From positions 1 through 5,108 of the forward strand of contig JAMCZP010000239.1 in assembly GCA_023485185.1 (NCBI GenBank): a stretch of DNA of 5,108 nucleotides, given 5' to 3'. This DNA comes from Gammaproteobacteria bacterium. Its GTDB lineage: Bacteria > Pseudomonadota > Gammaproteobacteria > Pseudomonadales > Halomonadaceae. Both the position numbers and the translations under genes were made by a program. Below the pieces are notes generated by a model. The model had not been told where the DNA came from. It was given only the letters and a program-made list of their open reading frames with translations, and did no database searches. The stretch's first letter is position 1; each line of letters starts with the position of its first letter. Below, one piece after another: positions 1 to 4,738 of the stretch.

Positions 1-259
1 GCGTAATGCGCTGACTTTTTTGATAGCGATATAAACGATCAAACAATTCACCCCACATACCGCGGGCGGCAGGCGGCTCATCTTGAGGATGAAGGGTTAA
101 CCACAGGTACAAGGCACGCAGCTGACGCAGATGATAAAACAGACACACCGACAGCCCCGCAGAAAGACCGATGCCAGCAGCACCTAGCAGCCAACCTAGG
201 CAAGTACCTAACGTCGCTAGCCACGCTAGGCGCCATAGCTCACGGCTCCATAAGCGCAC
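1..259 (-). CDS. phoR: Phosphate regulon sensor histidine kinase PhoR, N-terminal part (runs off left edge)
   Basis: PhoR is the inner-membrane histidine kinase that phosphorylates PhoB when phosphate is scarce. Only the first 86 codons are in the window. The frame opens at a GTG (259-257), two bases after the phoB stop; no upstream start is visible in this frame, and the nearby ATG at 261-259 is in another frame that soon stops. Residues about 9-26 and 28-46 form two hydrophobic membrane segments joined by a very short turn. The basic stretch YHLRQLRALYLWL follows, then a PPAARGMWGELFDRLYRYQ segment that aligns with the PPPGRGSWEPLLYGLHQMQ region of E. coli PhoR. This is the DUF3329 membrane anchor typical of PhoR. 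The PAS, HisKA and HATPase domains would lie beyond the edge. The 2-bp spacing from phoB shows that the two are co-transcribed and probably translationally coupled. The Shine-Dalgarno sequence is weak (ACGGG in the phoB tail). Confidence 0.9.
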   Translation of the reverse strand, partial: MRLWSRELWRLAWLATLGTCLGWLLGAAGIGLSAGLSVCLFYHLRQLRALYLWLTLHPQDEPPAARGMWGELFDRLYRYQKSQRIT

Positions 260-261
260 AT

Positions 262-951
262 TTATACCCGTGAAGAGAAACGGTAACCGGTACCCCGTAC
301 CGTTTGAATCAGGTTTTGATGCACGTCGCCTAGCGCTTTTCGCAAGCGGCGAATATGTACATCAACCGTGCGCTCTTCAACGTACACATTGCCACCCCAT
401 ACCTGGTCAAGCAGTTGGCTTCGTGTGTAAGCGCGCTCTTGATGGGTCATGAAAAACTGCAGCAGCCGATATTCAGTTGGCCCCATTTCCAACGCTTTGC
501 CATGGGCACTCACACGATGACTTACCGGATCCAGCAGCAGGCCATTAATCTCGATGGGGTCTTCAACGCCACGGGGAGTGGCTCGGCGCAGCACTGCTTT
601 AAGGCGCGCCACCAGTTCTCGGGGTGAAAAAGGTTTCGTGATGTAATCATCAGCACCGGCTTCAAGCCCTTGAATCTTATTATCCTCCTCACCTTTTGCG
701 GTGAGCATAATAATAGGTATCTCCGCGGTGGCTTCCTCACGTTTTAAGCGTCTGGCTAACTCAATGCCGCTGGTGCCAGGCATCATCCAGTCAAGCAATA
801 CTAAATCAGGCTGATGGTCGACCAATATAGCATGGGCATCCTGGGCGTTATCCGCTTCAAGCACGCGATAGTCAGCCATTTCCAGCGCTACTGCGATCAT
901 CTCGCGAATGGACACCTCGTCATCGACAATCAGAACGGTCTTGGCGGTCAT
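262..951 (-). CDS. phoB: Phosphate regulon response regulator PhoB
   Basis: PhoB is the transcription factor of the phosphate-starvation regulon; once phosphorylated by PhoR it binds Pho boxes and activates transcription. The 229-residue protein has the usual length and two-domain layout. The receiver domain spans residues 1-120, with acidic pocket D10/D11/E12, phospho-acceptor D54 ([10 protein letters not shown]), T84 and K106 (TKPFSP). The OmpR/PhoB winged-helix domain spans about 130-227, with recognition helix [16 protein letters not shown] and the C-terminal hairpin [10 protein letters not shown], almost as in E. coli. The ATG at 951 is preceded by TGAGG (963-959) with a 7-nt spacer, which fixes the start. 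phoR follows 2 bp after the stop. The upstream gap carries a Pho box with a correctly spaced -10, so the operon is probably positively autoregulated. The residues seen leave little doubt about identity. Confidence 0.98.
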   Translation of the reverse strand: MTAKTVLIVDDEVSIREMIAVALEMADYRVLEADNAQDAHAILVDHQPDLVLLDWMMPGTSGIELARRLKREEATAEIPIIMLTAKGEEDNKIQGLEAGADDYITKPFSPRELVARLKAVLRRATPRGVEDPIEINGLLLDPVSHRVSAHGKALEMGPTEYRLLQFFMTHQERAYTRSQLLDQVWGGNVYVEERTVDVHIRRLRKALGDVHQNLIQTVRGTGYRFSSRV

Positions 952-967
952 ACCAATGCCTCACGGT

Positions 968-1024
968 GTTCAATGATAAAAAGCTCAAAGAAAATTGCTC
1001 AAAGAAACGAGTTCAATGACATGT
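968..1024. repeat. Four tandem degenerate 14-15 bp repeats in the phoB leader
   Basis: On the plus strand the 9-mer GYTCAAWGA occurs at 968, 983, 997 and 1011, with periods of 15, 14 and 14 bp. The outer copies are GTTCAATGA and the inner two are GCTCAAAGA. The inner pair is identical over 11 bp (GCTCAAAGAAA at 983-993 and 997-1007). The array fills the DNA between the second Pho box and the phoB ribosome-binding site, so it would be transcribed as the 5' leader of phoBR. The repeats are seen directly; no role is assigned. Confidence 0.75.
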
Positions 1025-1033
1025 CAGTGACGA
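1016..1033 (-). promoter_or_regulatory. Second, weaker Pho box in register with the first
   Basis: The minus strand reads TCGTCAC-TGAC-ATGTCAT (1033-1016), again 7+4+7. Each half keeps the GTCA core, with one or two mismatches to TTGTCAT/CTGTCAC. Its half-sites start at 1033 and 1022, which are 33 and 44 bp from the first half-site at 1066, so both boxes share one 11-bp register with a single slot (1044) unmatched. It touches the last base of the proposed -10 and would cover the start point, so it could tune or limit expression instead of activating. The function is inference. Confidence 0.55.
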
Positions 1034-1066
1034 TAACACCATGGGTTGATGACAATTACATGACAA
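1033..1066 (-). promoter_or_regulatory. Pho box and -10 of the phoB promoter
   Basis: On the minus strand TTGTCAT-GTAA-TTGTCAT (1066-1049) is a perfect 7-bp direct repeat with a 4-bp spacer, i.e. an 11-bp period. This matches the PhoB consensus (CTGTCAT-N4-CTGTCAT) at nearly every conserved base. Exactly 10 bp further on is TGTTAT (1038-1033), a 4/6 match to the sigma-70 -10. That box-to-hexamer spacing is the one I recall for the E. coli phoA promoter, where the box replaces the -35. The box begins about 10 bp after the ubiA stop codon. The site is seen directly; activation of phoBR from it is inferred from family knowledge. Confidence 0.85.
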
Positions 1067-1075
1067 TAGCAGCTA

Positions 1076-1966
1076 TTAGCCAGCAGCAGGCCACCAACTT
1101 AGCGCGATACCGGCAAATATAAGCAGGCCCGACCAGTGATTATTGAGAAACGCCTGGAAACAAGCGTCACGCTCACGATGACGAATCAACCGCTGTTGAT
1201 GCACAAACGTTGCTGCCATCGCAGCCAGCCCTAGCCAGAAAAAGCCACCTAACTCCATCCGCCATCCAACCCAGGCGAGTAGCGTTAAGGTGGCTATTTG
1301 CAGTAAGCCAATCATTAAGCGATCGGCGCTACCAAACAGTACCGCCGTAGATTTGATGCCAATTTTCAGATCATCATCACGATCGACCATGGCGTACTGA
1401 GTATCGTATGCCACTGTCCATAGCACATTGGCACAGAACAGCAGCCATGCTTCTAGCGGAACATGTCCCAACACGGCACCAAACGCCATGGGTATGGCCC
1501 ACGAGAACGCGGCCCCCAATACGACTTGTGGGAAATGGGTATAGCGCTTCATAAACGGATAAATAATCGCCAGCGCCACGCCGCCTAACGACAGTGCCAC
1601 CGTAAACCAATTGGTCAGTAGCACTAAAATAAACGCCCCTGCTACTAACCCGATAAACAGCAGTTGCGCCTCGGTTTCGCTAATACGGCCAGTGGCTAGC
1701 GGACGGTGTTTAGTGCGTTTTACATGGCCGTCAAAATGACGGTCGGCATAATCATTGACCACGCATCCAGCCGCGCGCATGACGTATACACCTGCCACAA
1801 AAATAAGCAGCACGTTTCGGCCTGGTACGCCTTCAGCGGCAATCCACAGCGCCCAAAGCGTCGGCCACATTAATAGCCAAGTGCCAATTGGCCGATCCAA
1901 ACGCATCAGTTGGAAAAAATCTGCCACGCGAGCGAATCCCTTCGGCCGCAACAGTGAACGATCCAT
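1076..1966 (-). CDS. ubiA: 4-hydroxybenzoate octaprenyltransferase UbiA
   Basis: UbiA is an integral membrane prenyltransferase that attaches the polyprenyl tail to 4-hydroxybenzoate, the second step of ubiquinone synthesis. The 296-residue protein matches E. coli UbiA in length and closely in sequence. The first Asp-rich motif is [10 protein letters not shown] (N71, D72, D75, D79), followed by [10 protein letters not shown]. The second is [13 protein letters not shown] (D188, D195, D199). Together they bind the Mg2+-diphosphate of the prenyl donor. Between and after them lie several hydrophobic helices, as expected for the usual nine-helix bundle, and the family signature [19 protein letters not shown] is present near 136-154. 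The ATG at 1966 has TGAGG (1976-1972) with a 5-nt spacer. ubiC lies 35 bp upstream and makes its substrate, so the two form an operon. No terminator is visible after the stop, so some transcription may run on into phoBR. Confidence 0.97.
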   Translation of the reverse strand: MDRSLLRPKGFARVADFFQLMRLDRPIGTWLLMWPTLWALWIAAEGVPGRNVLLIFVAGVYVMRAAGCVVNDYADRHFDGHVKRTKHRPLATGRISETEAQLLFIGLVAGAFILVLLTNWFTVALSLGGVALAIIYPFMKRYTHFPQVVLGAAFSWAIPMAFGAVLGHVPLEAWLLFCANVLWTVAYDTQYAMVDRDDDLKIGIKSTAVLFGSADRLMIGLLQIATLTLLAWVGWRMELGGFFWLGLAAMAATFVHQQRLIRHRERDACFQAFLNNHWSGLLIFAGIALSWWPAAG

Positions 1967-2001
1967 GCTTACCTCACGAAAAATAAGATGCAGACGTTAG
2001 C

Positions 2002-2565
2002 CTAGCGCGAAGGCAAATCAAGTTCATCCACCATCGCCCGCAAAAAATGCTCCTGCACTAACAGCGATAGTCCGCCATGCTGGAACACTGAGCGCCTTCC
2101 CCAGGGTCCTTCGCTGTTAAGATCATGCAGACTCGCGAAGTTAGCCGAATGCCTTGTCACTTCTAAGGGACCACGTACTAGATCTGGCTGTTGAAATAAC
2201 CAACTCCCTAGCGACCGCTCACCCAGACGCTCCAAACGCTGCCCTTTTAATTGTGTCAGCGGAGCAACTGAGCGCGCCACCACCCAGGGGGTATCATCTA
2301 AACAGAGTGCCACTTCACGCAGCCATGCGTAACATTTGGGCCTAATGCCCAATGCTTGAGCCTCATCTGGCAACGGCCAGCCCACCCCTTGGCGTAATAG
2401 ACGCACACGGAAAGACTTACCCTCGCCTGCTGCGGTTAACCGAGCAGTTAGCGAGTCCGTGGAGGCTACCCACTGCCACCAGGGGGCACTCATCGCCGGA
2501 CGCGCCGCCGAGACAGGGCGCCAGCGTGGGAATATCTGTACTTGCCGGGAAGCAGGAGGCGTCAC
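2002..2565 (-). CDS. ubiC: Chorismate pyruvate-lyase UbiC
   Basis: UbiC is a cytosolic enzyme that splits chorismate into 4-hydroxybenzoate and pyruvate, the first committed step of ubiquinone synthesis. Family signs are AWLREVALC, LGSWLF, the run EGPWGRRSVF and LLVQEHFL near the C terminus. The arginine of WLRE and the glutamate of LLVQEHFL (R83 and E172 counted from the GTG start) correspond to the essential R76 and E155 of E. coli UbiC. At 187 residues it is about 20 longer than the E. coli enzyme, mostly in the N-terminal part and a short C-terminal tail. The start is chosen as GTG 2565-2563 because GGAG (2575-2572) sits 6 nt upstream. The frame stays open to a TTG at 2577, which would add four residues (MENS) but lacks a Shine-Dalgarno sequence and would bury this one. 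A third option is ATG 2493, also without a clear site. It lies upstream of ubiA in the same operon. Confidence 0.93.
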   Translation of the reverse strand: MTPPASRQVQIFPRWRPVSAARPAMSAPWWQWVASTDSLTARLTAAGEGKSFRVRLLRQGVGWPLPDEAQALGIRPKCYAWLREVALCLDDTPWVVARSVAPLTQLKGQRLERLGERSLGSWLFQQPDLVRGPLEVTRHSANFASLHDLNSEGPWGRRSVFQHGGLSLLVQEHFLRAMVDELDLPSR

Positions 2566-2596
2566 CGAGTTCTCCAAGCCAATAATCGGGGCTGCT

Positions 2597-2605
2597 AGTG
2601 TAACA
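2597..2605 (-). promoter_or_regulatory. Candidate extended -10 for ubiCA
   Basis: The minus strand reads TGT-TACACT (2605-2597), a TGn extension followed by a 4/6 -10 hexamer. No good -35 is seen at 17 bp. Transcription would begin near 2590, leaving a leader of about 25 nt before the proposed GTG start with its GGAG site correctly placed. The evidence is only a short motif. Confidence 0.4.
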
Positions 2606-2638
2606 TGGCGCTCTGAATGGCTTTTATCTCAGCGGTTT

Positions 2639-2710
2639 TTTTAACGGCTCTGTTATAACGAACCTGTTTTAACGCCCCTGTTTAGCGACTCTTTCTTTAG
2701 CGACTTTCTT
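2639..2710. repeat. Five tandem degenerate 14-15 bp repeats upstream of the rubredoxin reductase
   Basis: Consecutive plus-strand units are TTTTAACGGCTCTG (2639), TTATAACGAACCTG (2653), TTTTAACGCCCCTG (2667), TTTAGCGACTCTTTC (2681) and TTTAGCGACTTTCTT (2696). The first three are exactly 14 bp and share TTnTAACGnnCCTG or close to it. The last two are 15 bp and share their first 10 bases. The array takes up half of the divergent intergenic region, contains the candidate -10 of the reductase promoter, and stops 9 bp before its start codon. The function is unknown. Confidence 0.75.
2651..2659 (+). promoter_or_regulatory. Candidate extended -10 for the rubredoxin reductase gene
   Basis: TGT-TATAAC (2651-2659) is a 5/6 -10 hexamer with the TGn extension that can stand in for a poor -35; none is seen at 16-18 bp. 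Transcription would start near 2666 and leave a leader of about 54 nt made almost entirely of the tandem repeat units. Confidence 0.5.
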
Positions 2711-2719
2711 GGTGTTCGC

Positions 2720-3910
2720 ATGTCCGCATCACATACACAGCTCTCTTCGTCACATGCTGCGCTGGTGATTATTGGGACTGGCATGGCTGGTATTGGCCTT
2801 GCCCGCGCCCTGCGCCGCCTGGGCGACCAACGCTCAATAGCGCTGATTAGCGCTGATAGCGGCGATGACTATAGTAAGCCACTGCTCTCCACCGGCTTTG
2901 CCAAAGGTTTAACGCCGAACCAACTAGCCCAGCGTAGCGCCGTACAACTGGGTGACGAGCTGAACGCCCAGATAGTTACCCACACCCCGGTGAGCGCTGT
3001 GGATGTGGATAACAAATTAATCCTTTTGGAAAATGGCAAAGCGTTCGGTTACGACGCTTTAGTATTAGCCACTGGCGCAGCCCCTTTGGTGCCTTTTAAG
3101 ATCGCTGCCAGCGTGGCATCGCGCTGTTTTACCATCAATAATCTAGATGATTACCGCCATTTTCATAGCGCCCTAGGCCACTCTACCGCTCGGGTGGCGA
3201 TTATTGGTGCAGGGCTAGTCGGCTGTGAATTTGCTAACGACCTGCATGCCGGAGGCCATCACGTCAGCGTCATAGCCCCTGAGGTCAGCCTATTGCCTCG
3301 TTTATTGCCCCCGCCTTTAGGCACAGCCTTGGGTGATGCCTTTAGAATGGCAGGTATTGATCTTCACCTTGGCCGCAAAATTGAATCGATAGCATCAGGA
3401 CACGGCAACGATATCGTCTTGCGTTTAAATAATGATGAACCACTCGCCGCTGACTGCGTACTCATGGCAACAGGCCTTACACCGCGTATAGCACTGGCTG
3501 AAGCCGCAGGGTTAACGGTATCGCCTAGCGGCATTCAGGTTGACCGCTACTTGCGTACATCGCACTCCGATATTTACGCATTAGGCGATGTCGCCTGTGT
3601 GGGCGGTGTTAATGCCATGTATGTACAACCGCTGCAAGCAAGCGCTAAAGCACTGGCGGCAACCCTTGCAGGTACCCCGACCCCCGCAAGCTTCGGTGCT
3701 TGGCCTATCATCGTAAAAACACCGCTGCTGCCCGTGGTTGCCTATCCTCCACAAACCACGCCTGAACACTGGCGAATGGAAGGCGAAGGTGACGATCTCA
3801 GCGCCTTGGCGGAAAATAAAGACGGACGTTTGATTGGTTTTGCGTTGACAGGGGGCTGTGTGAGAAGGAAAGTGGAGCTTTCCAGAGCAGCGCCTGCGCT
3901 GCTAGGCTGA
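2720..3910 (+). CDS. rubB: Rubredoxin-NAD(+) reductase (FAD-dependent)
   Basis: This is a cytosolic FAD enzyme that passes electrons from NAD(P)H to rubredoxin, which in turn supplies alkane hydroxylases or oxygen- and oxidative-stress-linked partners. At 396 residues it has the usual length. The fold order is clear: an FAD dinucleotide motif IIGTGMAGIG (residues 17-26, G19/G21/G24), the family segment YSKPLLSTGFAKG (51-63), the ATG hinge ATGAAP (117-122), an NAD-binding IIGAGLVGCEFANDL (161-175), and the second FAD motif TSHSDIYALGDVA (280-292). The C-terminal part carries the ALTGG motif near 375-379. The YSKP, FANDL and NAMYVQPLQA stretches resemble Pseudomonas RubB/AlkT more than ferredoxin or nitrite reductases. 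ATG 2720 places the first glycine motif at the normal distance from the N terminus, but its ribosome site is poor (GGTG, 5-nt spacer). No rubredoxin gene lies beside it, so the physiological partner must be elsewhere. Confidence 0.9.
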   Translation: MSASHTQLSSSHAALVIIGTGMAGIGLARALRRLGDQRSIALISADSGDDYSKPLLSTGFAKGLTPNQLAQRSAVQLGDELNAQIVTHTPVSAVDVDNKLILLENGKAFGYDALVLATGAAPLVPFKIAASVASRCFTINNLDDYRHFHSALGHSTARVAIIGAGLVGCEFANDLHAGGHHVSVIAPEVSLLPRLLPPPLGTALGDAFRMAGIDLHLGRKIESIASGHGNDIVLRLNNDEPLAADCVLMATGLTPRIALAEAAGLTVSPSGIQVDRYLRTSHSDIYALGDVACVGGVNAMYVQPLQASAKALAATLAGTPTPASFGAWPIIVKTPLLPVVAYPPQTTPEHWRMEGEGDDLSALAENKDGRLIGFALTGGCVRRKVELSRAAPALLG

Positions 3911-4038
3911 TTTTCGCCGCGTTCACGACTAGGATAGATAAGCTAACCTACTTATGGTGACGCACCCAACAACATGCATTTGCTGTACGTTCGATTATTT
4001 ATCCAACGTGTAATTGTTTAATTAAAGGGAGATTCCTT
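3911..4038 (+). other. Intergenic gap between the rubredoxin reductase and HU genes
   Basis: This gap has no open frame of note and no convincing terminator hairpin with a T-run after the reductase. An AT-rich stretch near the HU end contains TGTAAT (4009-4014), a 5/6 -10 candidate without a good -35. Its first base overlaps the right arm of a short inverted repeat ACGTT/AACGT (3987-3991 and 4005-4009). A strong ribosome site for HU, AAGGGAG (4025-4031, 7-nt spacer), closes the gap. The length suggests that HU has its own promoter, but I cannot place it firmly. Confidence 0.4.
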
Positions 4039-4311
4039 ATGCGCAAACCTGAACTCGCTGCTGCCATCGCTGAAAGTGCCGACCTGTCTAAAGATAAAGC
4101 AGGCCAAGTGCTAAACGTTATTCTGGATGAAATCACCAACAGCGTCGCCAAAGGCGAAGATGTTGCTCTCATCGGCTTTGGCACTTTCACTGTACGTTCA
4201 CGCGCAGCTCGTACAGGCAAAAATCCGCAAACCGGTGCACCGCTGCAAATTCCAGCCAGCAAAAATGTCGCCTTTAAGCCTGGCAAAGCGCTTAAAGACG
4301 CCGTTTCCTAA
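4039..4311 (+). CDS. HU-family nucleoid DNA-binding protein
   Basis: HU is a small basic dimer that bends and compacts DNA with little sequence preference. The 90-residue protein is exactly HU-sized. Residues 1-45 form the helical dimer base (MRKPELAAAIAESADLSKDK...). IGFGTF (45-50) begins the saddle, and the DNA-embracing beta arm runs about 53-75 with RTGKNPQTG at 58-66, in which P63 is the proline that intercalates in the DNA. FKPGKALKDAV closes the C terminus. The strong AAGGGAG site 7 nt upstream fixes the start and suggests high expression. It is HU rather than IHF in the arm and tail, but which HU paralogue of the genome it represents cannot be told here. In Pseudomonas an HU-like gene also sits next to rubB (from memory, PA5348). 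Its TAA shares an A with the ATG of the next gene. Confidence 0.93.
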   Translation: MRKPELAAAIAESADLSKDKAGQVLNVILDEITNSVAKGEDVALIGFGTFTVRSRAARTGKNPQTGAPLQIPASKNVAFKPGKALKDAVS

Positions 4312-4667
4312 TGAAACTCAAGCTGACGCTGTGGCTACTGGGCTTAATGCTCAAACGTGCCCTGCGCCGCAAGCCGCGCTTTCGTGAACAGCTAGAACGT
4401 ATGCGCGGCTTGGATTGGGGCATTGCTACAGAAGACCTTAGCATTGCCCGCCACTATCGCATGTCGCCGAAAAGCATCAGTACCGGTAAAGGGCTGCCCG
4501 TTGACTTGGACCTTGAGCTGCGTTTCCGGGATCAGGATACCGCCCTGAAAGTGCTCAAAAAGCCAACTCAACAGGCCTTTCTTGACGGCATGATGGACGG
4601 CAGCGTGCGCTTAGTGGGCGACTCAGCCGATATGAACAAGCTGCAGAAACTACTTAAGTATTTGTAG
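4311..4667 (+). CDS. SCP2 sterol-carrier domain protein, function unknown
   Basis: This is a 118-residue protein. A short hydrophobic and basic N terminus (KLTLWLLGLMLKRALRRK, 4-21) is followed by a domain that looks like SCP2: IATEDLSIARHYRM (38-51), alternating strands in LPVDLDLELRF (62-72), then helix FLDGMMDGSVRLVGDSADMNKLQKLL (90-115), whose G-x-hydrophobic-x-hydrophobic-G-D pattern is typical of the family's last strand and helix. SCP2 folds bind lipids or other hydrophobic molecules. Bacterial examples include UbiJ and UbiT, which help ubiquinone synthesis, but this one is shorter than both and equivalence is not shown. The N-terminal segment might touch the membrane. The start ATG overlaps the HU stop (TAATG) and has no good Shine-Dalgarno sequence, so translation is probably coupled to HU. 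I am fairly sure of the fold and not of the role. Confidence 0.75.
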   Translation: MKLKLTLWLLGLMLKRALRRKPRFREQLERMRGLDWGIATEDLSIARHYRMSPKSISTGKGLPVDLDLELRFRDQDTALKVLKKPTQQAFLDGMMDGSVRLVGDSADMNKLQKLLKYL

Positions 4668-4669
4668 GA

Positions 4670-4714
4670 TTGGCACAGGATAGCGGTGTAGTTAACATGA
4701 ATTTTTTCTACACC
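4670..4714 (+). promoter_or_regulatory. Candidate promoter with inverted repeat upstream of the LysR gene
   Basis: TTGGCA (4670-4675, 5/6) and TAACAT (4693-4698, 4/6) are 17 bp apart, a reasonable sigma-70 pair. Across it lies a perfect inverted repeat GGTGTAG (4685-4691) / CTACACC (4708-4714) with a 16-bp centre. As RNA it would be a 7-bp stem whose T-run lies in the loop, so it does not look like a classic terminator for the SCP2 gene. As DNA it could be an operator, perhaps for autoregulation by the LysR protein. The repeat is seen; the role is inferred. Confidence 0.45.
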
Positions 4715-4724
4715 AAAGCAGAGG

Positions 4725-4730
4725 TATAAC
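4725..4730 (+). promoter_or_regulatory. Alternative -10 close to the LysR start codon
   Basis: TATAAC is a 5/6 match to the -10 consensus and ends 8 bp before the ATG at 4739, so transcription from it would begin at or next to the start codon. The 17-bp-upstream position holds only TTTTTT. This competes with the promoter proposed at 4670-4698. Confidence 0.3.
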
Positions 4731-4738
4731 AGCTTTCG

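Noticed and set aside
180..230. Four CTAG tetramers within about 45 bp in the start of phoR
   Set aside because: CTAG is spread through the window at about the frequency expected by chance, so it is not avoided here. This local cluster falls in Leu/Ala-rich membrane codons and needs no other explanation.
171..627. Plus-strand open frames opposite phoR and phoB
   Set aside because: They are antisense to strongly conserved PhoB and PhoR codons, resemble no known family and lack ribosome sites, so they are shadows.
1017..1026. Palindrome TGACATGTCA as an independent operator
   Set aside because: It is contained in the second Pho box and is explained by the overlap of its GTCAT half-site with the TGAC spacer. 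There is no evidence for a separate binding protein.
1065..1077. Inverted repeat AATAGC-A-GCTATT across the ubiA stop, as a possible terminator
   Set aside because: The centre is a single base, so only about four A/T-rich pairs could form with a usable loop, and no T-run follows in the transcribed direction.
2607..2642. Imperfect hairpin (CTGA/TCAG) followed by seven Ts on the plus strand, as a terminator
   Set aside because: The stem is only about four paired bases plus a bulge, and no plus-strand gene lies upstream to be terminated. The T-run is better explained as part of the tandem repeat and promoter region.
3999..4286. Minus-strand open frame of 95 codons opposite HU
   Set aside because: It lies wholly opposite the clear HU gene and its strong ribosome site, with no recognisable protein features, so it is a shadow frame.
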